This document shows, one piece after another, positions 1-6,342 of a stretch of DNA of 9,191 nt. Numbering within the stretch: the stretch's first letter is position 1; every line of letters starts with the position of its first letter. This stretch comes from Actinomycetota bacterium (GTDB lineage Bacteria > Actinomycetota > Thermoleophilia > Solirubrobacterales > Thermoleophilaceae). The stretch spans positions 1 through 9,191 of the forward strand of contig VAXR01000145.1 in the NCBI GenBank assembly GCA_005885165.1, in the 5' to 3' direction. The notes beneath the pieces are model-generated. The model did not search any database and was not told where the DNA came from. It saw nothing but the letters and a program-made list of their open reading frames with translations. A program made the translations under genes and the position numbers.

Positions 1-702
1 CGTGCGCAGCTCGAGAACGCGGACGGCGCGCTCGACATCGCCCCGTTCCCTCCGGACGAGGTCCGCTGCCACGAGGTGCTCGCTCGCGCCGAGCTCGCGC
101 TCGGGCAACCCGATCGCGCCGCCGAGCACGCGCGGCGCGCGGTGGAGATCGCGGAGCCGCTCGGCCTGCGACTTCCCGTTGCCTTGTCACAGCGGGCGAG
201 CGCGCTCGTTGCCCTGCACACGGGCGACGCCGAGGAGGCCGGACGGCTCGCGCTTGCGTCGGTCGAGGCGGCGGAGGGGGCGGGCGCCACGATCGAGGCG
301 GCGCGCAGCCGCATCGTGGCGGGGCGCGCGCTCGCCGCCGCCGGAGAGCGCGAGCGAGCGGTCCGCGACCTACGACAGGCGTATGCGGAGCTAGGCGCCT
401 GCGGCGCGCATCACTTCCAGGGGCACGCCGAGCGCGAGCTCGGCCGGCTCGGGCATGCCGCGCCGGCGGCGGGCCGGCGGACGGCGGACGGCGGGCGAAT
501 CGCGGGCCTGACGAGGCGCGAGCAGGAGGTCGTGGAGCTCGTTGCCGCCGGGCGAACGAACCGCGAGATCGCGGACGAGCTCGTCCTCAGCGTGCGCACG
601 GTCGACCGCCACGTCTCGCGGATCTTCGTGAAGCTCGGGGTGAACTCCCGCGCGGCGGCGGCGAGCCAATTCGAACGGGCGCGCTCGGCGGCGGCGCCAT
701 AG
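1..702 (+). CDS. LuxR-family transcriptional regulator, C-terminal part (5' end outside window)
   Basis: The reading frame is open from base 1 and ends at TAG 700-702, so only the last 233 residues are seen and the true start lies upstream. The first part (nt 1 to about 450) is an Ala/Arg/Glu-rich string of helical pairs such as AEHARRAVEIAE and EEAGRLALASVEAAE, typical of the TPR-like repeats in large ATP-binding LuxR (LAL/MalT-type) regulators. A short linker leads to a complete LuxR/GerE HTH at about nt 505-680, with the hallmarks LTRREQEVVELVAAGRTNREIA and VRTVDRHVSRIFVKLGV (recognition helix in the second). The domain should bind DNA as a dimer. Whether an N-terminal ATPase or sensor domain exists cannot be seen. 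A GTG at 76 is an internal codon, not a convincing start. Family assignment is firm; target genes and signal are unknown. Confidence 0.9.
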   Translation, partial: RAQLENADGALDIAPFPPDEVRCHEVLARAELALGQPDRAAEHARRAVEIAEPLGLRLPVALSQRASALVALHTGDAEEAGRLALASVEAAEGAGATIEAARSRIVAGRALAAAGERERAVRDLRQAYAELGACGAHHFQGHAERELGRLGHAAPAAGRRTADGGRIAGLTRREQEVVELVAAGRTNREIADELVLSVRTVDRHVSRIFVKLGVNSRAAAASQFERARSAAAP

Positions 703-709
703 CCCTGCA

Positions 710-746
710 CCGATTGGGTATGGCGGTTGGGTAGTCCGGCCGATTG
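710..746 (+). repeat. Short direct repeat CCGATTG in the LuxR-GST gap
   Basis: CCGATTG occurs at 710-716 and again at 740-746, exactly 30 bases apart, in the 140-base gap (703-842) after the LuxR-type gene. A second short repeat, TTGGGTA, lies between them (714-720 and 728-734). The repeats could be a regulator site upstream of the GST-like gene, but seven-base repeats can also arise by chance. No clear -35/-10 pair and no terminator hairpin is visible in this gap. Confidence 0.25.
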
Positions 747-842
747 AGGGTGCCGAAGCCGGGGCATAGCCTCCACCGAGCGGCGATGCAGGCGGGGATC
801 TCAACCGTATCGAGGGGGCGGGCACCGGCCGCCGGAACGGGC

Positions 843-1658
843 GTGTCTGCGAACTCGGTGCCCGTCCTCTGGCACCTGAAGGTCTCGAACTACAACGAGA
901 AGGCGCGCTGGGCGCTCGACTACAAGGCGATCCCGCACGTGCGCCGCGCGGAGATCCCCGGCCGGCACGTCGCGGTCGCCAAGCGATTCGGGACCGGCAC
1001 CACGTTCCCGGTCATGCAGCTCGACGGCGAGACGATCGGCGACTCGACGGCGATCATCGCCGCGCTGGAGCGCCGGTACCCGGATCGACCGCTCTACCCG
1101 AGCGATCCCGACGAGCGGCGGCGGGCGCTCGAGCTCGAGGACTTCTTCGACGAGGAGCTCGGCCCGTACGCACGCACCCTCGTGGTCCACCACATGCTCC
1201 CGGACGCCGGGCTCACGCTGGGGGCGTTCTTCCCCGACCTCCGGGGCCCGCGCCGCGTGGTCGCGCGCGCGATGTTCCCGGGCATCAGGCGCCGCTTCGT
1301 CTCCTCGCTCGGCATCTCTGCGGAGAGCGTCGAGCGGGCGTTCGCCAAGGTGCGCGCCGCCGGCGAGCGCTTTCGCTCGGAGGTCCAGCCGAGCGGCTAC
1401 CTCGTCGGCGACCGGTTCACGGTCGCGGACCTGACCCTGGCCGCGCTCATCGCGCCGGCCGTGGCTCCCGAGCAGTTCCCCTACCCCCAGCCCCAGCGCG
1501 ACCACCCGCGCCTTGCGCCCGTGCGGGAGGTCCTCGACGAGTACGGGCTGATCGAGTGGACGCGCAACCTCTACGCGTTCCATCGCGGACCGTCGGCGGA
1601 GATCCGCGGCACCCCTGCGGCCGCGGGTCCCGTCAGCGGCGCGGGCGCACCAGCCTGA
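843..1658 (+). CDS. Glutathione S-transferase-fold protein
   Basis: A 271-residue protein with the two-domain GST layout. Residues about 6-85 match the thioredoxin-like GST N-domain: VPVLWHLKVSNYNEKARWAL at the start, then FPVMQLDG with the cis-proline (Pro56) and GDSTAI (Asp67-Ser68), the usual site contacting the gamma-glutamyl part of glutathione. Residues about 95-240 form the helical C-domain, ending with YLVGDRFTVADLTLA, which carries the GST N-capping box (Thr193 to Asp196). GSTs conjugate or transfer thiols in the cytoplasm; the substrate here is unknown, and in actinobacteria the thiol need not be glutathione. The GTG at 843 is chosen because it places the N-domain at the protein start; the frame is also open from TTG 744 and ATG 786, but the extra residues look non-conserved and no strong ribosome site marks any of the three. 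The low-complexity C-terminus overlaps the convergent M14 gene by 26 bases. Confidence 0.82.
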   Translation: MSANSVPVLWHLKVSNYNEKARWALDYKAIPHVRRAEIPGRHVAVAKRFGTGTTFPVMQLDGETIGDSTAIIAALERRYPDRPLYPSDPDERRRALELEDFFDEELGPYARTLVVHHMLPDAGLTLGAFFPDLRGPRRVVARAMFPGIRRRFVSSLGISAESVERAFAKVRAAGERFRSEVQPSGYLVGDRFTVADLTLAALIAPAVAPEQFPYPQPQRDHPRLAPVREVLDEYGLIEWTRNLYAFHRGPSAEIRGTPAAAGPVSGAGAPA

Positions 1659-3618
1659 GCGACTCCCTTGCGCCCAGCATGTTCGCGAGGACGCGGTATC
1701 CCCAGTAGGTGACGGCGTAGTCGGCGACGCCGAACGGGTGGGCGAACCCGCCGCTCGGGTTCGGCAGGACGGCGCCGAGGATCCGGATGCGCCCGCGCCC
1801 GAGGCGGATCTCGCCGAGGCTCGTTCGACCGCTTCCGGTCGTACCCGCCGTCTTGCCGCCGGCCGCCTGCCATGCCGATTGGTCGACCGTCCATACCGGC
1901 GAGTGGACGGTCGAGAGCGACGACGAGAACGTGTTGTCGATCTTGTAGCCGACGGGCACCGGCTCATACGTCTGGCGCGACAGCGGCCGCGAGCCCTTCA
2001 CGAGCGGACTCGAGGGATCGGCGATGTCGAAGTATCCGGCGTAGAAGTCCTTCACGCCGATCGCCCCGGCCTTCACCACGCGGAGCCCGGCGAGCGCCCG
2101 GAGCGCGCCGTCGGTGAGCAGGAGCTGACCGCCGTGGACGACGTACGAGCGGAGCGCGCGGATGAGTCGATGGTCCTGCAAGTACGGATCGCCCGTCATC
2201 ACGACCGCACGCTGCCGCCGGAGCAGGGATCCGAGCCGGGCGGTCAGCGGATCGAGACCGATGACCGGCTTGTCGGCCGCGCGGGCGAGGTCCTTCCAGA
2301 AGCGGTTCGTCGAGACGGGGTAGCGGTGCGAGGGCGGCCTGACGGCCGGGCTGCCAACGGCCCTGGTGGAGCCGCGCCCCTGGCCGGTGTGGAGGGCGAA
2401 GCGGTTCGGGACGTAGAGGACGCGGCCCGGCAGATGGAATCGCCCGGCCTGGTGCTTCATCGCCAGCGCCATCGCGGCCGCCACGACGGTGCGCATGGAG
2501 TGGATGTTCGAGGCCTCGACCGTTTGGTTGAAGCCCGCGAACGTGTTCTCCTGCCCGGGCTCCCCGTTGATCCAGAGCTCGATCGTGCCTGTCACGGCTC
2601 CGAGCCCCGTCACCTGGTTGGCCATCCAGTCGGCGAAGCCGCCGGAGACGAGGTAGCCGTAGATGTCCCACGACGTGTCCCACTCGCCCACCTTGTAGAC
2701 CTTCTGGCCGCTCGCGCCCCCGATCGTGGCGAGCACGTTGTCGTTGGTCGTGGCCGAGAGGTTGGCCATGTAGGTCTTGAAGAGCTGGACCTGCTCGAGC
2801 GAGCGCGTGAGGTCGAACTGGCCGGCTGAGAGCAGCACGTCGAGCATGAGCTGGGCGTTCGGCGGCGTCTCGGGCGTGGCGGAGCCGTGCACGTCGAAGC
2901 CGTACGCGAAGTGGAGGCGGTCGCGCCGGTGGAGGACGTTCCCGTGAGCCCTCACGATGCCGCCGATCTCCGGATCGGTGAGCGGGAACGTGGCCGGGTT
3001 CTGGAAGCCCACGACTGGCCACTCCCGATTCAGGTCGTGGCCCGCGCCGTTCTGGCGCGTGTAGGTGCCACCGCCGGGCGGCACGTCGCCGGTCTGCCAG
3101 CCGTCGGGGTTGGCGTCGGTGAAGACGAGCACCTCGTGGCTCAGCAGCCTGTCCGTGGCGTGGGTCCTCGACTCCGCGAGGTCCTCGATCGCCCGAGCGA
3201 AGCCCTCGGTGCCGTCGCGCTCGTCGCCGTGGATGTCGCCGTTGAAGTAGAGCCCCGTGCGCTTCGAGAGCGGCCTGTGAGCGTCGAAGTCGGTGACCTT
3301 GACCTCGTAGAGCGGCCGGTGGCCCGCGCTCATGCCGATCTGGCGGAAGCGGACCCTGTCGGGGTGCTCCTTCTGGAGCTCCCGCATGGCGCCGATCCAC
3401 TCGTCGTAGGTCAGGAAGCCGGCCGAGTGCGACGCCTCGGGGATGATCCGCCCGGCGCAGATCGTGCGGTCCTTTCCGGGGCAGGTGGGCGTGGCCCCTG
3501 CCGGAGTGGCCAGCAACGGCAAGGCGAGAGCGGCGAGCATCGCCACGAAGCGCACCCCCTGCCGCGTCCCCACGGCCAGGAAACATAGTCCTCGGGCACG
3601 CCGCGGGCGGCGCTTCAC
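1633..3618 (-). CDS. Secreted M14-family zinc carboxypeptidase with long C-terminal extension
   Basis: A 661-residue protein. Residues 1-42 are a basic n-region, a hydrophobic stretch (MLAALALPLLA) and an Ala-x-Ala cleavage site, so export is expected. The M14 domain (about 65-385) shows the zinc pair H130-x-x-E133 in NGDIHGDE, the carboxylate-binding DLNR (Asn197, Arg198), the third zinc ligand His244 in FDVHG, and the catalytic Glu347 in TGTIELW. All key residues are therefore present and it should be an active metallopeptidase acting outside the membrane. Residues about 395-661 are an extension with a segment (VVMTGDPYLQD, then YVVHGGQLLLTDGALRAL) that resembles a class I glutamine-amidotransferase-like fold, with Asp where a nucleophilic Cys would sit. 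The start is GTG at 3616-3618; GGAGG at 3620-3624 lies only one base before it, so GTG at 3553-3555, which gives a compact 21-residue signal peptide, is a real alternative. It is divergent from the membrane-protein gene. Confidence 0.88.
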   Translation of the reverse strand: MKRRPRRARGLCFLAVGTRQGVRFVAMLAALALPLLATPAGATPTCPGKDRTICAGRIIPEASHSAGFLTYDEWIGAMRELQKEHPDRVRFRQIGMSAGHRPLYEVKVTDFDAHRPLSKRTGLYFNGDIHGDERDGTEGFARAIEDLAESRTHATDRLLSHEVLVFTDANPDGWQTGDVPPGGGTYTRQNGAGHDLNREWPVVGFQNPATFPLTDPEIGGIVRAHGNVLHRRDRLHFAYGFDVHGSATPETPPNAQLMLDVLLSAGQFDLTRSLEQVQLFKTYMANLSATTNDNVLATIGGASGQKVYKVGEWDTSWDIYGYLVSGGFADWMANQVTGLGAVTGTIELWINGEPGQENTFAGFNQTVEASNIHSMRTVVAAAMALAMKHQAGRFHLPGRVLYVPNRFALHTGQGRGSTRAVGSPAVRPPSHRYPVSTNRFWKDLARAADKPVIGLDPLTARLGSLLRRQRAVVMTGDPYLQDHRLIRALRSYVVHGGQLLLTDGALRALAGLRVVKAGAIGVKDFYAGYFDIADPSSPLVKGSRPLSRQTYEPVPVGYKIDNTFSSSLSTVHSPVWTVDQSAWQAAGGKTAGTTGSGRTSLGEIRLGRGRIRILGAVLPNPSGGFAHPFGVADYAVTYWGYRVLANMLGARESLRLVRPRR

Positions 3619-3656
3619 GCCTCCAGATCGCAGGCGCAGAAGCCGATATCGAGAGG

Positions 3657-5276
3657 GTGACCCCCGCTCAGTCGAGCGCTGTCGCGATCGAGTTGCGCGG
3701 CGTGCCGGGCCGCTCCGCGGAGAGCCGCGCGCGCGTGCTCGCGCGCCGCGGCCCGTCGCTCGCCTCGTTCCTTGCCCTGGTCGGGTTCGGCCTGGTCCCG
3801 TTCGCGGTGATCCTGATCAGGAGCCACGGCGGCGTGCTGACGGGCGCGACCGGGATCTTCCCCGCCGATCAGCTCCAGTACCTGGCCTGGGTCCGGGACG
3901 TCGGCGGCCACCTGCTGGCGCGCAACAACTTCGACGTCGCGCGGAGCGGGCGCGTGTTCGTGGATCCGATCTTCGGCCTCTCGGGCGGGCTCGTGCGCCT
4001 CGGCCTCTCGCCGGCGTGGGCGTACGACCTCTGGCTGCCGGTCGCGGCCGCGGCCCTGCTGTCCTGCTACCGGGCGTATGTGCGCCGTCTCCTTCCCGCG
4101 CCGGGCGCGCGCCGCGCCGCGCTCGTGCTCGCGCTGTTCGCCGCGACCCCGGTGGCGCCGGTGCTCGCCTGGATCGTGGGCCTGTCGCCCGATCACTACT
4201 CGCAGCTGGCGCTGGCCGTTGCCGACTCCACACCGGCGCTCCAGCTCTGGGGCTACTTCCCGATCGCGATAGCGCTTGCGCTGATGTGCGTCTCGCTGCT
4301 CGCCATCGAGCGCGCGATCGATCCGGCGCGGCGGGCCCGGCGGTCGGCGCGCGCCGAGATCGGCGTGGCCGCCGCCGCGGCGGCGTTCGCGGGTTGGATC
4401 CACCCGTGGCAGGGCGCGACGCTGTTGGCGATCTTCTTCGGGCTGGCCGCCACCGAGCGCACACGGCGGGCGGTCATCGCCTGCGCGGCCGCCGGCCTCG
4501 CGATCTGCATCCCGCTCGCCTACTACTACGCACTCCCGCACCTGGATGCCGCGTGGGCGGCGGCGCGCGTTCAGAACGACCTCGGCGGCTACTTCGGCGG
4601 CTGGGTGGCCGCCGCCTTTGTCGGCCCGCTTGCCGTGCCCGCGCTCATCGGCCTCTGGCGGGGGGACCGCGGGGTCCAGGAGCGCATCCTCGTGCTGTGG
4701 CCGCTCGCCGCGCTCGGGCTGTACTGGCTGAATCCCCCTTACGCGATCCACACACTCGAGGGCATCACGCTGCCCCTCGCCGTCCTGGCCGTGCGCGGCT
4801 GTGCGCGACTCCACGTGCGCGGCGCCGTCGCGGTGCTGCTCGTCTCCGCGGCCACGCTCCCGGGGCTCGCGTTCGCCGGATACCTCCTCTACAAGACGAC
4901 GAACGAGCGGCGTGAGCCCTACGTCATGGCGAGCGACGACGCGCGCGCCCTCCGCGCGGTCGCCGATTCGCCCGTGCGCGGCGCGGTGCTGGCCCCGCCG
5001 CCGCTGGCGGCCTCGGTCCCGGCCCTGACTGCACGCGCCACGTGGCTCGGGCACCCGAGCTGGACGCCGGGGCTCGGGCTGCGCGAGACGGAGGCGCGGC
5101 GGTTCTTCGGCGGGAGGATGAGCGCGGCGGTGGCGCGCCGGTTCGTCCGCAACGTGGGCGCGCCGCTCGCGGTCGCCCCCTGTGGCTCGAGCCCGGCGAT
5201 CGAGCGCCTGCTCGGACCGAGGCTTGGCTCCAGCAAGCGGATCGGCTGCGCCCGGGTTCTGACGCTGCGGCTGTAG
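3657..5276 (+). CDS. Polytopic membrane protein, GT-C glycosyltransferase-like
   Basis: A 539-residue protein with about ten hydrophobic helices (roughly 35-54, 125-145, 153-175, 198-220, 235-266 possibly as two, 272-292, 314-335, 343-358, 366-380, 388-411) and a soluble C-terminal domain (about 415-539). The first extracytoplasmic loop carries an acidic site, FPADQLQYLAWVRD (Asp71), positioned like the catalytic Asp of GT-C enzymes that use lipid-linked sugars. The C-terminal domain has AVLAPPPLAASVPALTARATWLGHPSWTPG, shown here as separate pieces: AVLAPPPLAASVPALTAR followed by WLGHPSWTP; this layout resembles periplasmic domains of GT-C-like proteins. A likely role is glycosyl transfer to an envelope polymer; donor and acceptor are unknown. 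The GTG start at 3657 follows GAGAGG directly. The next gene begins 9 bases after the stop, suggesting an operon. The GT-C assignment is by pattern only; a membrane protein of unknown function is the safe fallback. Confidence 0.72.
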   Translation: MTPAQSSAVAIELRGVPGRSAESRARVLARRGPSLASFLALVGFGLVPFAVILIRSHGGVLTGATGIFPADQLQYLAWVRDVGGHLLARNNFDVARSGRVFVDPIFGLSGGLVRLGLSPAWAYDLWLPVAAAALLSCYRAYVRRLLPAPGARRAALVLALFAATPVAPVLAWIVGLSPDHYSQLALAVADSTPALQLWGYFPIAIALALMCVSLLAIERAIDPARRARRSARAEIGVAAAAAAFAGWIHPWQGATLLAIFFGLAATERTRRAVIACAAAGLAICIPLAYYYALPHLDAAWAAARVQNDLGGYFGGWVAAAFVGPLAVPALIGLWRGDRGVQERILVLWPLAALGLYWLNPPYAIHTLEGITLPLAVLAVRGCARLHVRGAVAVLLVSAATLPGLAFAGYLLYKTTNERREPYVMASDDARALRAVADSPVRGAVLAPPPLAASVPALTARATWLGHPSWTPGLGLRETEARRFFGGRMSAAVARRFVRNVGAPLAVAPCGSSPAIERLLGPRLGSSKRIGCARVLTLRL

Positions 5277-5285
5277 GACGGACCG

Positions 5286-6272
5286 GTGGATCGCGAGAAC
5301 GTCGAACTAACTCAAATCGGGGAGGGGAGCGAACTCCGTTCAGCCGAGTCTGTACCTGTGCCCTCCGACGACGCCTCGGCGATGACCGCATCCCGTATCC
5401 CGCGGTGGGTGGTGCACGCCGTGCTCGCGCTCGCCACGGTCCTGGTGGCCGCCGCAACCGTGGCGAGCGGCGATGCGTCGAGCCCCTACGCCGTCCTCTA
5501 CGTCTGCGTGGTTGCGTGCGCCTTCTTCCTCCTCGACGGGATCGAGGCGGCGGTGCAGGCGGCGCTCGTCTTCGCCGCGTATGGCGCGGCGCTCGCCATG
5601 CTCCCGGGGCGCACCCCGAGCAGCGTGATCGTGCACGCGGGCGTCCTCTTCGCGTCGGTGTGGTTCGCGGGGCTCCTCCTCGGTGCCCTGCGCGTGAAGC
5701 AGGAGAGGCTCGTCGAGCGCATAGCGGACAGCTCTTACGGCAATCGCGTGCTCGACAGGCAAGGAATCGATCGCGTGCTCGCCGTCGAAGCCGAGCGCTC
5801 GCTTCGCAGCGGCATCCCCTTCGCGCTGATCACGTGCGCGGTCGACTCGATCGACCTTCGCTCGCGCGACGCCAGGAGCCCGGCCGCGTCAGGGCTGATC
5901 GCGGTCGCGGCGAAGGCTGTCGGCGGCGCGATCCGCCGCACCGATTTCGTCGGGCGGCTGGGACCGAACCTCCTCGCGGTGATCGCGATCTACTCGGACG
6001 AGCGCGCGGCCTCGGCGATGGTCGAGCGGATCCGCGAGCTCGGCCGCGACTCGGGAGGCGCGGAGCACGGTCTCACCCTCAGCTTCGGCATCGGGATCTT
6101 CCCTCGCAACGGAGATACACCGGATTCGCTGCTCGAAGCTGCGGAGTCCGCGCTCGAGGCCGCACGCGGGCTCGATGGAGAGCGCAGCCTGGTTGCGACC
6201 AGGACCGTGAACTCGTCATCGACGGGTGCGGAGATGCGCCGCGCCGACGTGCACATCGCGCCCGGCGCCTGA
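5286..6272 (+). CDS. Membrane protein with degenerate GGDEF domain
   Basis: A 328-residue protein. After a polar N-terminus come four hydrophobic helices (about 41-61, 68-83, 85-105, 114-136), then a cytoplasmic GGDEF-like domain (about 153-305). The fold is recognisable from RRTDFVGRLG and from LTLSFGIGIFPRNGDTPDSL plus EAAESALEAAR, which match the usual end of GGDEF domains. At the signature position, however, the sequence reads LGPNLL: Gly226 stays, but the second Gly, Asp/Glu, Glu and Phe are Pro, Asn, Leu and Leu. Diguanylate cyclase activity is therefore unlikely. The RxxD pattern of the inhibitory site (Arg217 to Asp220) is kept, so c-di-GMP binding is conceivable. The GTG start at 5286 is 9 bases past the GT-C-like gene, pointing to co-transcription; ATG 5382 is an alternative start that still keeps all helices. 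It may sense a membrane signal or modulate its neighbour, which is inference. Confidence 0.75.
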   Translation: MDRENVELTQIGEGSELRSAESVPVPSDDASAMTASRIPRWVVHAVLALATVLVAAATVASGDASSPYAVLYVCVVACAFFLLDGIEAAVQAALVFAAYGAALAMLPGRTPSSVIVHAGVLFASVWFAGLLLGALRVKQERLVERIADSSYGNRVLDRQGIDRVLAVEAERSLRSGIPFALITCAVDSIDLRSRDARSPAASGLIAVAAKAVGGAIRRTDFVGRLGPNLLAVIAIYSDERAASAMVERIRELGRDSGGAEHGLTLSFGIGIFPRNGDTPDSLLEAAESALEAARGLDGERSLVATRTVNSSSTGAEMRRADVHIAPGA

Positions 6273-6294
6273 GTCCGGCCCCGTCGACCCAAGG

Positions 6295-6300
6295 TAGAGT
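6295..6300 (+). promoter_or_regulatory. Possible -10 element before the M28-like gene
   Basis: TAGAGT, preceded by GG, fits the TAnnnT pattern of a -10 box and lies 42 bases before the chosen ATG at 6343. No convincing -35 hexamer is found 16-18 bases upstream, where the end of the previous gene lies. It is a weak candidate that would let the M28-like gene be transcribed apart from the GT-C-like/GGDEF pair. Confidence 0.25.
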
Positions 6301-6309
6301 CCATCGCCT

Positions 6310-6326
6310 GCCCGCGCAGGGCGGGC
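6310..6326 (+). terminator. GC hairpin followed by three Ts, possible weak terminator or leader hairpin
   Basis: GCCCGC (6310-6315) and GCGGGC (6321-6326) form a perfect six-pair stem with a five-base loop, followed by TTT at 6327-6329. The T-run is short, so termination would be weak. An overlapping alternative stem pairs CCTGC (6307-6311) with GCAGG (6316-6320). The hairpin ends just before the GGAG ribosome site of the next gene, so it may instead affect translation. Confidence 0.35.
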
Positions 6327-6329
6327 TTT

Positions 6330-6333
6330 GGAG
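6330..6333 (+). promoter_or_regulatory. Ribosome binding site that fixes the M28-like start
   Basis: GGAG lies nine bases before ATG 6343. The longer frame would begin at TTG 6328, which overlaps this site, so ATG 6343 is the better start. Confidence 0.6.
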
Positions 6334-6342
6334 CTTGTGGGA

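Noticed and set aside
1643..1675. GGGCGC/GCGCCC inverted repeat at the convergent gene ends
   Set aside because: Six pairs around a 21-base loop with no T-run is expected by chance in such GC-rich coding DNA.
3443..4915. Long open frame on the + strand crossing the M14 and GT-C-like starts
   Set aside because: Arg/Ala/Pro-rich translation with no domain pattern; it is a shadow frame of high-GC coding DNA.
6295..6303. TAGAGTCCA resembling the arm of the palindromic element
   Set aside because: Only seven bases match the arm, no inverted partner lies 26 bases away, and such a match is expected by chance in 9 kb.
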